Shown: positions 38,502-47,947, counted from the first letter of the stretch. The stretch is 55,451 nucleotides of DNA from Ignavibacteria bacterium (GCA_026415235.1 JAOAHM010000051.1:1-55451), one strand, 5' to 3'. Numbers and translations: made by a program. The notes: generated by a model not told the origin, from the sequence alone.

Positions 38502-38805
38502 TTTGTTACTATTAATACTAATTCAATATAACTAACTTGAAGTAAAAAATCTTCTCTGAACATTACTGAGTTTCGTAGAAATCTAAATTAGATAATTTGC
38601 TTATAGTTCCGAGAGACAAATTATGTAGTTGAGAATATGAAAGAGCAAAAAAATTATTTGTGAAATTATTAGTTAATTTGAGTGGTCATTTCAATTCCTT
38701 TTACTTGTTATGTGGAATTTATTTTATGAATTTCGGTGGAGGAAAATTTATCTCAAATTTTTTAGAATTTATTAATGAAAGTAGTTTATTTTCCCTGAAA
38801 GTAGT
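38502..38805. other. Intergenic gap inside the signalling block; probable promoter region
   Basis: These 304 bp separate the chemosensory operon from the downstream kinase group. I see no gene and no strong terminator. The only structure noted is the 20-bp tandem repeat at its right edge (38776-38811). The gap is the largest in the block and is where a second promoter, driving 38501 leftward, would be expected. Confidence 0.5.
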
Positions 38806-38811
38806 CTATTT
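38776..38811. repeat. Two 16-bp direct repeats with 20-bp period
   Basis: TGAAAGTAGTTTATTT (38776-38791) is repeated as TGAAAGTAGTCTATTT (38796-38811), one mismatch, start to start 20 bp. The second copy covers the stop codon of the PAS kinase gene. Two copies spaced two helical turns apart resemble tandem binding sites for a response regulator, but the location within a gene end argues for caution. Confidence 0.45.
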
Positions 38812-40320
38812 ATTTGGAAGATAAATTTTGAAAGTGGAACCTTTACCAATTTCGCTTTCGACAACTATCTTTCCACGATGTAAATCAACTACATCTTTAA
38901 CTAAGATTAATCCAAGCCCCGACCCTTTTTCGCCCATTGTACCTTTTTCAGATTTAGTTTTTTCTATGAAAAATAAATTTTTGATTTGTTCTTCGGTCAT
39001 GCCTATTCCAGTATCCTTAAAAATAATTTCAATGTTTTCATCGTTAGCCTTTGCATCAATTGTTATTTGCCCACCTTTGTTAGTAAACTTTAATGAATTG
39101 GATATGAGATTTCTAAGAACAATATTGAAAAAATCTGGGTCAGCGTTAATGGTTAAATTTTTATCAACTAAGTTGACAATTTTAATTTCTTTTTGAGATG
39201 CAATTTTTTCGAAAATAAGCAGTAAAGTATCTAATGCTTCTTTCAAGTAAAATGTTGTTTTCTTTAACTCAAATTTTCTTCTTTGAATGTTTGCCCATGT
39301 GAGGAGATTTTCAAGGAGGTTATAAATATTTTTTGTAGTCAGTTTAAATTCATGAATAAATTTTTTAATGTCTTCTGATGAAAGTTCATCAAAACTTTCG
39401 TCTAATAAATCCACAACATTAAGTAAATAATTAAAAGGACTTCTTAAGTCGTGAGCAATTACAGAGAACAATTTGTCTTTGTTTGCATTTAGTTTATTTA
39501 ACTCTTCATTTAATTTCTGAAGATGCATTTTTGATTCTTCTTCTGATGTAATATCTCTACAAACAACCAAAAATGAAACCAGCTGATCATCCAAATTCAC
39601 TTCAGGGATTAATGTGATAGAAAAATGAAAATCCTTTTTGTTGTGATAAATTAATTTTAGTTCTTTTTTAGTTTTTAATTTTGTTATTTCACTAAAATCA
39701 TTAAATAAATTTTGTTTGAGAAATTCTATGAATTCATTTATTGGAAATGATTGAGGGGCGATATTTTTATTTGTATAAATTAAATTGAGTTGAACATCAA
39801 GCCTTAAAATAATTTCGGGGAGATTTTCTGCTAATGATTGAAATTTCTCGAGATTTAATAAAGCTTCTTTATTTGCTAATTCTAAGTCTTGAATTGTTTT
39901 CAATAATTTAAGTTCGTTTTCAACTCGTTCAGTTACATTTTCGATTTTGATAAGAAGAGAATGTGTTTTGCCTTCTTCAACAAGTGGGATTATTTCGGTT
40001 TTATGTTGTTCATATTGAATTCCATAAGAACTTGAAATTGGAATTTGAATAAAGTACTTGTGAATTTTATTTGATAAGACATAGGGTAAACCTTCCAAGG
40101 CATCGAATAGGAATAGGTCTAATTTTCTTGCTTTTATTTCAGGAAAGACTTCAAAAATATTTTTATTTAGAAGTTCGTGCTTTTTAAGTTTTCTCTTTTG
40201 AAGAACCCAATCATTTACATCAATTATTGTTAAGTTAGTATCGAGTAAAATTACTCCGAAATCATTTTGTTCAAAAAACCACTTGATTAATAAATTTTGA
40301 AGATTAAGTTGAGTTTTCAT
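38806..40320 (-). CDS. PAS-PAS histidine kinase of the chemosensory operon
   Basis: The 504-residue soluble kinase has an N-terminal PAS domain (about 10-135), a short coiled coil, a second PAS-like domain (about 160-260) and a HisKA helix with H290 (SVIAHDLRSPFNYLL). The HATPase domain has LRNLISNSLKFT, FKDTGIGMTEEQ and GEKGSGLGLILVKD. The first PAS has the unusual segment NKNIFEVFPEIKARKLD, closely matched by GKNLFEIFPEIVNNKLD in the PAS-HEAT protein of the same operon. It starts 6 bp after the CheC gene, so it is part of the chemosensory transcript. A kinase here is not standard and may add input to the CheY-type regulator. Confidence 0.92.
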   Translation of the reverse strand: MKTQLNLQNLLIKWFFEQNDFGVILLDTNLTIIDVNDWVLQKRKLKKHELLNKNIFEVFPEIKARKLDLFLFDALEGLPYVLSNKIHKYFIQIPISSSYGIQYEQHKTEIIPLVEEGKTHSLLIKIENVTERVENELKLLKTIQDLELANKEALLNLEKFQSLAENLPEIILRLDVQLNLIYTNKNIAPQSFPINEFIEFLKQNLFNDFSEITKLKTKKELKLIYHNKKDFHFSITLIPEVNLDDQLVSFLVVCRDITSEEESKMHLQKLNEELNKLNANKDKLFSVIAHDLRSPFNYLLNVVDLLDESFDELSSEDIKKFIHEFKLTTKNIYNLLENLLTWANIQRRKFELKKTTFYLKEALDTLLLIFEKIASQKEIKIVNLVDKNLTINADPDFFNIVLRNLISNSLKFTNKGGQITIDAKANDENIEIIFKDTGIGMTEEQIKNLFFIEKTKSEKGTMGEKGSGLGLILVKDVVDLHRGKIVVESEIGKGSTFKIYLPNK

Positions 40321-40326
40321 AAAAAG

Positions 40327-40929
40327 TTAGCCGAGTTTATCAATCTCAGCGATAAATTTTTCTAATGAAGTTACGCCCATAATCAGCACAAGAAAACCTT
40401 TAATATCTGTTCCTTCCAGCGAGAATTCCATGAAAATCACAAGAGCATATCTTATTTCTGTTCTATCAAATTCGAAAGTCTTTAGCATTTGACTAAGCGA
40501 GTCGAGAGAAATTTTAGGAACAGAAAATTTTAATTTTACATTAAGCAAATTACCAAACATACTAAGGCATGCACTTAGAACAATATTTCCAACTTCTGTG
40601 ATTACTTCTCGCATGGCTTCGTTCAATTCATCAAAAGATGATTCTTCCTTTAAAAGAATTTTAACGATGTTTTTAGAACCTTCCTTATCAAAAATTAAAA
40701 GAGCATCACCATCAACTTGTCCATTAAAAACTTGATGAATTGTTGTAACCTCACCAACGATATAATTTTTCAAGGTATTTTCGAGTTCATCAACTTCTAT
40801 TAGTTCAATCTTAGGAACGGAGATAATTACTCTACTTCCAGTCAATTCGTTCAATGACTTTGCAGCACGAGAAAAACTTATATTTATAATTTCAGCAATG
40901 GCGTCTTTTTGTCTTTCGGTTAATAACAT
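40327..40929 (-). CDS. cheC: CheC-type CheY-phosphate phosphatase
   Basis: The 200-residue protein has two copies of the CheC active-site pattern E-x-x-N followed about 22 residues later by Pro: E13/N16/P39 and E112/N115/P138. CheC dephosphorylates CheY-P and in some species works with the deamidase CheD. No cheD is visible in the cluster. The gene starts immediately after the CheY stop codon, so the pair is translated together. Having both sites intact suggests an active phosphatase. CheX is the alternative family, but it usually has one site. Confidence 0.9.
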   Translation of the reverse strand: MLLTERQKDAIAEIINISFSRAAKSLNELTGSRVIISVPKIELIEVDELENTLKNYIVGEVTTIHQVFNGQVDGDALLIFDKEGSKNIVKILLKEESSFDELNEAMREVITEVGNIVLSACLSMFGNLLNVKLKFSVPKISLDSLSQMLKTFEFDRTEIRYALVIFMEFSLEGTDIKGFLVLIMGVTSLEKFIAEIDKLG

Positions 40930-41289
40930 TTAGCCCCCTTTTTCAATTGATGTGATTAAGTTTTGAATTTCGTTTTCATTAAAAGGTTTGTTGATGAAAT
41001 AAGAAGCACCACTTTCCAGGGCTAATTTTTTTGTAATCTCCTGCAAATCTGCTGTTGCAATTATCACTTTTGAATTTGGGTCTAATTCTTTAATACTTTT
41101 AAGCACTTCCAATCCAGGAATGTCAGGCATGTTTAAGTCGAGAAAAACTAAATCTGGTTTTTCAATTGAAAAAATTTCTATGGCAGAAAGTCCGTCCTTT
41201 GCTTCTATTATTTGTCTATTTTCACCAGATATTATTTTGGTTAAAATTCTTCTTGAAAGTGATGAGTCATCTACTATTAGAATTTTCAT
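40930..41289 (-). CDS. cheY: CheY-like response regulator
   Basis: The 119-residue single receiver domain has D7/D8, acceptor D51 (LVFLDLNMPDIPG), a conserved Thr (IIATADL) and Lys (FINKPFN). An in-frame ATG lies five codons earlier (41304). A GAGG nine bases before 41289 favours the shorter start. It overlaps cheB by 23 bp and is followed directly by cheC. It should be the diffusible output of CheA; with no flagellar gene nearby, its motor or target is unknown. Confidence 0.9.
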   Translation of the reverse strand: MKILIVDDSSLSRRILTKIISGENRQIIEAKDGLSAIEIFSIEKPDLVFLDLNMPDIPGLEVLKSIKELDPNSKVIIATADLQEITKKLALESGASYFINKPFNENEIQNLITSIEKGG

Positions 41290-42334
41290 TTTTAACAACC
41301 TCAATTAGTTTTTGAACAAGTTCATAGAGTGGGACTTGCATATCACTTAAACCTGCATCGTATACAGCCTTCGGCATACCATATACAATGGCAGTTGATT
41401 CTGCTTCAGTAAGTACAAAACCACCGTTTTTCTTTATCTCTGTGCATCCTTTCAATCCATCGTCACCCATTCCTGTCAATACAATTCCAATTAATTTTTC
41501 TTTGTAAACTTCAGCAGCTGAGGAGAACAGAACATCAATAGAAGGACGATGAGGAAGGTCTAATGGTTTGGAATCAGTTTTTGTGTAAACATTTCCGTCA
41601 CTTCTTCTTTCAACTAAAAGATGTTTGCCAGCTTTGGCTAAGTAAACAGTGCCTGGTTTAACTAACTCATCACCTTGAGCTTCAATTACATTTAAATTCG
41701 AAAGTTCATTAAGTTTTTCTGCAAAAAGTTTTGTGTAACCTTCGGGCATGTGAAGAACAATCAAAACTGGTATTGGAAAATCACTTGGTAGGAGTGGAAT
41801 AATACTTCTCAAAGCTTGAGGTCCACCAGTTGATACACCAATAACTACTGCTTCCTTGGTTGTTGTTATTTTTTCTACTTCAATCTTCTTTTCGGGCTTA
41901 GTGATTTGATTTAAAAGTTTTGATAGATCAATTAAAGAAGCTGCTTTAACTTTTTGAGTGATTTCTTCAGTAATTTCAAAAATTTTTTCAGTGGCTAAAG
42001 CTGTGGGTTTTTGAATAAAATCAACTGCTCCAGAGTCTAATGCTTTCATTGCAAGTTCACCAGTTTCAGAAGCAATACTACATACAACAATAGGTATTGG
42101 TTTTTTCTTCATTTGTTCTTCAATAAAAGTTATACCATCCATTTCAGGCATAATCAAATCAAGTGTAATTACATCAGGATTTAATTCTTCAACTTTTTCG
42201 AGAGCTTCACGACCATTTGACGCTGTACCAACTACTTCGATGAAAGGACTTCTTTGAAGAATTTGAGTTAAAACTTTGCGAATGTAAGCTGAGTCATCAA
42301 CAACAAGAACTCGAATGATTTTTTCTTGAGGCAT
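41267..42334 (-). CDS. cheB: CheB protein-glutamate methylesterase
   Basis: The 355-residue response regulator removes methyl groups from chemoreceptors. The receiver domain (1-125) has acceptor D59 (VITLDLIMPEMDG). The esterase domain has the catalytic triad S168 (IGVSTGGPQAL), H195 (VLHMPEGYTKLFA) and D291 (TGMGDDGLKG). A Lys/Glu-rich linker of about 30 residues joins the two. AGGAG lies before the ATG. It pairs with CheR encoded upstream to set receptor adaptation. Confidence 0.97.
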   Translation of the reverse strand: MPQEKIIRVLVVDDSAYIRKVLTQILQRSPFIEVVGTASNGREALEKVEELNPDVITLDLIMPEMDGITFIEEQMKKKPIPIVVCSIASETGELAMKALDSGAVDFIQKPTALATEKIFEITEEITQKVKAASLIDLSKLLNQITKPEKKIEVEKITTTKEAVVIGVSTGGPQALRSIIPLLPSDFPIPVLIVLHMPEGYTKLFAEKLNELSNLNVIEAQGDELVKPGTVYLAKAGKHLLVERRSDGNVYTKTDSKPLDLPHRPSIDVLFSSAAEVYKEKLIGIVLTGMGDDGLKGCTEIKKNGGFVLTEAESTAIVYGMPKAVYDAGLSDMQVPLYELVQKLIEVVKNENSNSR

Positions 42335-42344
42335 ATTTCAGCTC

Positions 42345-43181
42345 CTATTTTTTTTGATAAAGAAAAACCCCATCTATTTCGGTTAGTTCGAATTTGGTAT
42401 GATATTTTATCAACGACTCTGAAATACCTATAAAAAGATAAGATTGATTGGTCATTCGTGAATAGAGATTATCTATAAAATTCTTTATTACTGCGTCAGA
42501 AAAATAAATCATAACATTCTTTACGAATATAATATTTGATAAATAAAGAAACGGAAGTTCATTGAAGTCTAAAATATTTTTTACTGAAAAGTCAACTTTT
42601 TCAAGGATATCATTTTTTATTTTATAAAGGTTGCCTTCTTTTGTAAAGTATTTTTCTCTTAGTTCGAGAGGGAAAGCACGAAAGGAGCGTTCTCGGAAAA
42701 GTCCTTGTTTAGCTTTTTCAATTGAGTATGGGTTTAAATCAGTTGCAAAAATTTTTATCGGATATTTTTCGAAGTATCCAGCTTCGTTGATAGCGATTGC
42801 AATTGAAAGAGGTTCTTCGCCAGTGCTGCAAGCACCACTCCAAATTCTTAAAGGAATTTGGGGAAATTTTTGAAAGTAATCGGGGATTATTCTTTCGACT
42901 AAAACTTTGAGATGAGGATATTCTCTGTAAAAATAAGTTTCGTTGATTGTTATTGCGTTGATTAATTCTTTCCATTCATTTGAATCGTCTTCGTATTTAA
43001 GTTTGTAGTAGTAATCAAGAAAACTTGTAAGATTGTTTTCAATCAAGCGTGGTGCGATTTTATCGGCAAGGTATTCAGCTTTTCCATTGTCAAAATAAAT
43101 TCCTGTCTTTAATTGTATTAAGTCCCTTAATAGTTCAAAGGAACTTGTTGTAAAACCTAAGGATTCTGAAATTGTTGACAT
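42345..43181 (-). CDS. cheR: CheR chemotaxis protein methyltransferase
   Basis: The 278-residue SAM-dependent enzyme methylates receptor glutamates. Visible blocks are the N-terminal helical domain, NETYFYREYPHLKVL, the SAM loop IWSGACSTGEEPLSIAIA, the acidic ATDLNPYSI, and FVKNVMIYF near the C-terminus. No TPR or other extension is present. It lies between the PAS-HEAT gene and cheB. The receptor encoded two genes upstream has no C-terminal tether pentapeptide (its end is DLDSLIGK), so methylation would be by direct docking. Confidence 0.96.
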   Translation of the reverse strand: MSTISESLGFTTSSFELLRDLIQLKTGIYFDNGKAEYLADKIAPRLIENNLTSFLDYYYKLKYEDDSNEWKELINAITINETYFYREYPHLKVLVERIIPDYFQKFPQIPLRIWSGACSTGEEPLSIAIAINEAGYFEKYPIKIFATDLNPYSIEKAKQGLFRERSFRAFPLELREKYFTKEGNLYKIKNDILEKVDFSVKNILDFNELPFLYLSNIIFVKNVMIYFSDAVIKNFIDNLYSRMTNQSYLFIGISESLIKYHTKFELTEIDGVFLYQKK

Positions 43182-43185
43182 GGAA

Positions 43186-45885
43186 TTAGCTCAATTTTTC
43201 TAAAAAGTTTTGAGCTGTAATTCTTACTTGTTCATTACTATCATTTTTTGATAAGTAATTAATCTTCTTTATAGCTTCTCGAGAGCCTAATCTTTTCAAA
43301 GAATTAATTGCATAAACTCTCACAATCGCATTTTCATCATCTAAGGATTGGATGATTAGATTTGTAGCTTCTTCGTTTCTCATTAAAGTTAACGCTTCGA
43401 TTAAAGCTAAACGGACTGGTATTGCTTCTTCGTTTAGTGATTTTTCGAAAATGTAAAGTAGTTTGGGATTCTGTTTCGCAAGTTGTTCAATACACAATTC
43501 TCTGATTTCGAAATTTTTTGTTAAATCAATTAATGCTCTAACCGATTGCTCGGATTGAAATTCACCTAAGGCTACTATTGCTTGTTTTTTAATCTCTTCA
43601 TCTGTTTCTTTCAATGTGAAGTATTTAATGATTTCAATTGTAGAATCAAATTTGAGTTTTTTAATTGACTCGAGAGATTTCAATCTCATTTTTGAAGATG
43701 CAGAGCTTAATAATTCAATTAATGGTTGAACAGAATTTGGTGATTTTATATTGCCTAAGGCTTCTATAGCAGCAAGTGAAACATCAGGATTTTCATGATT
43801 GATGAAATTAGTAATTGTTGATATTGCATTTTCACTTCCTAATTCGCCAAGAGCAATTAGTGCTGAAATAATAACAGGAATAGTTTTTTCGTTCTCCAGA
43901 AGATTGATAAGATAATTTGAAGCAGGAGTATATCGTAGGAATTGAATAGCTCTGATTGCGTTTACTCTTACCCAAAAATTTTCATCACTTAATGCTTCGA
44001 TTATCAATTCATAAATTTTGTTGTCTGGTACAAAAGTGAGCGATTTTACTGCAGCAATTCGACATTTAGGCGAGTCTTTTTGTAGTGCATTTTCTAAAAT
44101 GTCAATTATTCCTTTGGCTTCAAAAATTCCAATATTTTCAAGAGCAGTAGCTCTAATATTTTCATTTTCATGCGAACAAAGTTCAATCATTCGGTCAGTA
44201 CAATTAGTGAAACCAAAGTAACCAGCAATTCTTATTGCTGAGTCAAGTTCGTTATAATTTTCACTGTACAGCAATTTGTGAATGTCTTTGCTCATATTTG
44301 GATGACCAATCGAGTTAAGTGCAGCAATTGCTGAGCGTCTCACTACAGGAGAAGGATGTTTTAACAATTCTAAAATTTTGTGATAAGCATCAGCGGAACC
44401 AATTCGTGCAAGAGAGTTTAATGTAGTTACTAAAATTTCTTCATCTTCATCGTCTAAATAATTTTTCAAAACACTTACAATCTCTGGTGAAGAAAAATTA
44501 CCAGCAACTTTCAACATTTCAATTTTTGAATCGAAGTCTAATTGATCAATTTTTTCGAATAATAATTTTGCAGCATTATCTTCTCGTATGAGAAGTGCTT
44601 TAACAATTATTTTCCTTAAAGTAGAATCTTTTAGGTAATTAAAAATGGATTTTAGGATTTCTTCATTTCCGATTAAAGTTAGAAGTTGAATTAAGTAAAT
44701 GAATTTGGGATGTTTTTGATTATGAAGTGCATCTAAAAGATTTTTGATTGATGATTGATCTAAGTAATGATTAATTGTAGATAAAATATATTTTCCTTCA
44801 CCAAATTGTTTTTCATATCTGTTGTAGATACAAATGAGTGCTTCAGCAATATCAAAAATATTTGGTGGAGAGTTTTTTAAAAGTTCAATTAATTGCGGAA
44901 CTGCTGAGTCGTCACCAATATCACGTAAAATTTCTATTAAGAGGGGATGAAAAACATCTCGATTAATTAACTTATGAGTATGAATAAGAATTATTTTCTC
45001 GCCCATATTTTTAAGTGCATCAATGGCTGCGAAGGAAAGAAAAAAATCTTCCTTTAGAGCAATATCAATTAATTTATCAACTGCATCATAAGCTTTTAAT
45101 TTTCCAAGCGACTCAATTGCGTGATAGACCACATTTTGATTAGGATCGTTAAGTGCTTCTATTAGTATTGGTATTGCTTTTTTATCTTTAACTTCACCTA
45201 AGGTTTGTGCAGCATAAATTCTCAAATCTTTATCGTGAGATTTAATTAAATCGTGCAAAGTATCTGTAACTTTTTCAGTATGACCGAGCAGTACCTGCAA
45301 AGCTGAATTTAATATGTTAAGATTTTTGTGACTGTTTTTAATCTTGATTAAAATTTCTTCAAGAATTTCAGAAGATGAATGCTTTAAAATTTCAACTGCT
45401 TCTTTTCTTACTCGCCAATCTTCGTTTTGGAGATTTTCGATTAATTGATTTTTTTCGTGTGCTTCTAATTTGTTGACTTTTTTTGGGGAAGTTAATGCAT
45501 CATCTTTTTCACGAATGTGAGTTACATCTTTAATCGTTGTGATTGTACCAACAATCCTTGTTCCGTCAAACAAAGGTGAAATTGAGGCAGATTGAAGCAT
45601 CCATTCAAATTGAGAATTCATATTCAATGGTTTGAACTTTAACAAGTAATTATGAAATACACTTGAAATGAATTCAACCTGACCAGTTTCAATCACATTT
45701 CTATACTTTTTATCTAATTTGTTATTGACGATTTCGGGGAAAATTTCGAAAAGATTTTTGCCTTTTATCTTTTCTTCTGGAATACCAGAGAAAACTTCCA
45801 TGACCGAATTCCAAGAAAGAATATTGAATTCTGTATCGGTTGTGAAAATTCCAATTAAAGCATTTAAGCTATTGTTTTCATTCAT
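43186..45885 (-). CDS. PAS domain fused to a long array of HEAT-like repeats
   Basis: The 899-residue protein has one N-terminal PAS domain (about 5-130, ending in TITTIKDVTHIREK). About 750 residues of HEAT/PBS-lyase-like helical repeats follow. Each is about 31 residues with a pattern such as LKDKKAIPILIEALNDPNQNVVYHA or LGSENAISTITNF. I estimate 20 or more units. There is no enzymatic or membrane region. HEAT arrays are protein-binding solenoids, so the likely role is a scaffold or adaptor whose grip is tuned by the PAS domain. It sits between the MCP and cheR, inside the operon, with 4 bp to cheR. HEAT proteins are known near some chemosensory operons, but I know of no described PAS-HEAT receptor partner. 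Confidence 0.9.
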   Translation of the reverse strand: MNENNSLNALIGIFTTDTEFNILSWNSVMEVFSGIPEEKIKGKNLFEIFPEIVNNKLDKKYRNVIETGQVEFISSVFHNYLLKFKPLNMNSQFEWMLQSASISPLFDGTRIVGTITTIKDVTHIREKDDALTSPKKVNKLEAHEKNQLIENLQNEDWRVRKEAVEILKHSSSEILEEILIKIKNSHKNLNILNSALQVLLGHTEKVTDTLHDLIKSHDKDLRIYAAQTLGEVKDKKAIPILIEALNDPNQNVVYHAIESLGKLKAYDAVDKLIDIALKEDFFLSFAAIDALKNMGEKIILIHTHKLINRDVFHPLLIEILRDIGDDSAVPQLIELLKNSPPNIFDIAEALICIYNRYEKQFGEGKYILSTINHYLDQSSIKNLLDALHNQKHPKFIYLIQLLTLIGNEEILKSIFNYLKDSTLRKIIVKALLIREDNAAKLLFEKIDQLDFDSKIEMLKVAGNFSSPEIVSVLKNYLDDEDEEILVTTLNSLARIGSADAYHKILELLKHPSPVVRRSAIAALNSIGHPNMSKDIHKLLYSENYNELDSAIRIAGYFGFTNCTDRMIELCSHENENIRATALENIGIFEAKGIIDILENALQKDSPKCRIAAVKSLTFVPDNKIYELIIEALSDENFWVRVNAIRAIQFLRYTPASNYLINLLENEKTIPVIISALIALGELGSENAISTITNFINHENPDVSLAAIEALGNIKSPNSVQPLIELLSSASSKMRLKSLESIKKLKFDSTIEIIKYFTLKETDEEIKKQAIVALGEFQSEQSVRALIDLTKNFEIRELCIEQLAKQNPKLLYIFEKSLNEEAIPVRLALIEALTLMRNEEATNLIIQSLDDENAIVRVYAINSLKRLGSREAIKKINYLSKNDSNEQVRITAQNFLEKLS

Positions 45886-45928
45886 TCATTTCCCCGATGA
45901 TTTTGAGACTATTTAAAATATTTTCAGT

Positions 45929-47947
45929 TTATTTTCCAATCAAAGAGTCTAAATCCATTGCTGTTTTCAAATTGTTGTCAGATATATTTTGAAGTCGTTT
46001 GATGATATTAGTAATGCTTTCGCTTATGAGTAAATGTTCTCTATTTGCCACAGCAATTTTGTTGATTTGTGTGGAGATTGATGAGATAGCAGTATTAATA
46101 TCTTTCATTGCTTTGCTTTGTTCGTTTAATCCTTGAGAAGTTTGCATTGCTCGTTTGTTTATATCATCAACTGATTGGGCTATGGTGTTAACTGCTTTCG
46201 ATTGTTCTACCATTGCTCTGGAAATAGAATTTATCATAGTCGAAAGTCTTTTGATTTCATTTGCAACTTGTTCTGCAGCAGTTATTTGTTCCTTAACTGC
46301 TTTGGAAGTTTGATTAGAACTTTTTCTCATGATTTCAAGTGCTTGAGTTATTTGAAGAGTAGCAGTCTTTTGCTCATGAGTAGAATTTCTAATTTGAGCA
46401 GAGAGCTGTTTTGTATTTTGAGATGCTTTGATTATTTCTCGTGCTGCTTTTGATTGTTCATTCATGGCAATTTCAACTTGTGAAGATATTTTCTTCATCT
46501 GGTTAACATTCTTCTCAATTTCTTTCGAAGTCTTAACTTGTTCTGATGTTGCAGTAGAAACTTGTTTAATTTGTGGAACAATGTTGTTAATCTGATTAAT
46601 AATCTCTCTGGTAGCAGCGACTTGCTCTTCAGTTGCTTTGGCTACTTGATTGAATATTTGACTACTTTCATTAACTCGTGTAGAGATTTTGTTTAATCCG
46701 ACGAGACTTACTTCGGCGAGTTGTGAACCTTCTTCGGCAATTTTTACTCCTTCGTTGGTTGTGTTCACAGCTTCCTCTGCAACTATCTGAAGGCTTTCTA
46801 CTATGTTAGCAATATCACCTGCTGAAACGGCAGCTCGATCAGCTAAGTTGCGAATTTCTTCGGCTACAACCGCAAAACCTCTTCCTGCTTCACCAGCTCT
46901 TGCTGCTTCAATTGAGGCATTTAATGAAAGGAGATTTGTCCTTTCAGAGATTAAGTTGATTGTGTCTACTATCTTTCCAATCTCTTTACTCTTTTGACTC
47001 ATTTCTTTGATAACATTCGAAATTTTTTCCATTGAGTCTTTTAACTTTAATAGTCCATTCACACTTCGTTGTATTAGCGAGATGTTTTCTTCTGTATCTT
47101 TTAACATTTTCACAGAAATTTCATCAGCATGTTTAGTAAGGTTCAAGACTGAAGTAGCAGTTTTATCAAGTTGTTGAGATGATGTAGCAATTGACATACT
47201 GGATTGATTAATTGATTCGATGTTACCTGCAACACCTTCGATGGAATGAATCATTTCGATAATTGATGAAGCAACTTGCTCAATAATTGAATTCAGATTT
47301 TCTGTAGTTGCTGTAACTTCTTCAATTGATGTGCCCATTTGGTTTATAGAAGCTGCGGTTTGTTCTGCTGCAGAAAGTAAATCATCTGCATTGTTGCTAA
47401 TTGAAGTGATTGAGCGTGAGACTTCTTCGATTGCCGATGCTGTCTCACTAATGGAAGTTACAAGTTCATCAGTATCTTCACCTACTTTTTTGAAGGAGCT
47501 TGTGAGTTCGATAGTTGCATTTGCCACTTCTTCAGATGAAGACGCCATTTCTTGCGTTAAACCAGTGACTGAATCAATAGAAGATGCTGTTTCTTTTGTA
47601 GAAGTGGAAATTTCTTCAATAGAAACTTTCAGCTTTTCTGTGTTCTCTGTTAACTCTTCTATTGAGGCGGTTACTTCGTTAGAACTTGAAACAATTTCAA
47701 TGGATGAATTGGAAATTGATTCTGCCTGTTCAGCAGTATTCTTCAAAGAAATTACCAGCTCGTTGTTTTTATCTGTTAATTCTTTTAAGGCAGAATTTTG
47801 CAGTGAGACTCCATCTTTAAGATTTTCTACAATCTTAATGTAACTTGAGTCAATTAAATTTTTACTTTCTTTTATTTTTGCAGGTCGACCTCTTTTGGAC
47901 TTCACTGCTTCGGGTTGAGCATTGTTGATTTGTTTTTCGTCGTTCAT
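45929..47947 (-). CDS. Soluble methyl-accepting chemotaxis protein with AT-hook-like N-terminus
   Basis: The 672-residue receptor is almost entirely coiled coil. The signalling hairpin tip is intact: [20 protein letters not shown] and [18 protein letters not shown]. Long Ser/Thr/Glu heptads on both sides could hold methylation sites for CheR and CheB. No transmembrane helix and no known ligand-binding domain is seen, so it is a cytosolic array receptor. Residues 16-29 read [14 protein letters not shown], an AT-hook-like motif, in an otherwise acidic protein. Its start overlaps cheW by 4 bp. FrzCD of Myxococcus, another soluble receptor, binds the nucleoid by a basic N-terminal tail; the same here is inference. 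Confidence 0.95.
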   Translation of the reverse strand: MNDEKQINNAQPEAVKSKRGRPAKIKESKNLIDSSYIKIVENLKDGVSLQNSALKELTDKNNELVISLKNTAEQAESISNSSIEIVSSSNEVTASIEELTENTEKLKVSIEEISTSTKETASSIDSVTGLTQEMASSSEEVANATIELTSSFKKVGEDTDELVTSISETASAIEEVSRSITSISNNADDLLSAAEQTAASINQMGTSIEEVTATTENLNSIIEQVASSIIEMIHSIEGVAGNIESINQSSMSIATSSQQLDKTATSVLNLTKHADEISVKMLKDTEENISLIQRSVNGLLKLKDSMEKISNVIKEMSQKSKEIGKIVDTINLISERTNLLSLNASIEAARAGEAGRGFAVVAEEIRNLADRAAVSAGDIANIVESLQIVAEEAVNTTNEGVKIAEEGSQLAEVSLVGLNKISTRVNESSQIFNQVAKATEEQVAATREIINQINNIVPQIKQVSTATSEQVKTSKEIEKNVNQMKKISSQVEIAMNEQSKAAREIIKASQNTKQLSAQIRNSTHEQKTATLQITQALEIMRKSSNQTSKAVKEQITAAEQVANEIKRLSTMINSISRAMVEQSKAVNTIAQSVDDINKRAMQTSQGLNEQSKAMKDINTAISSISTQINKIAVANREHLLISESITNIIKRLQNISDNNLKTAMDLDSLIGK

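Noticed and set aside
38828-39196. Plus-strand open frame of 122 codons opposite the PAS-PAS kinase
   Set aside because: Complement of the conserved HATPase region; no ribosome site and no homology recognised.
43186-45885. DNA-level tandem repeat array in the HEAT gene
   Set aside because: The repeats are visible only as a protein pattern; the nucleotide sequences of the units have diverged too far to count as a DNA repeat.
47331-47843. 170-codon plus-strand open frame opposite the MCP gene
   Set aside because: It mirrors the repetitive Ser/Thr/Glu heptads of the receptor coding strand and has no ribosome site.
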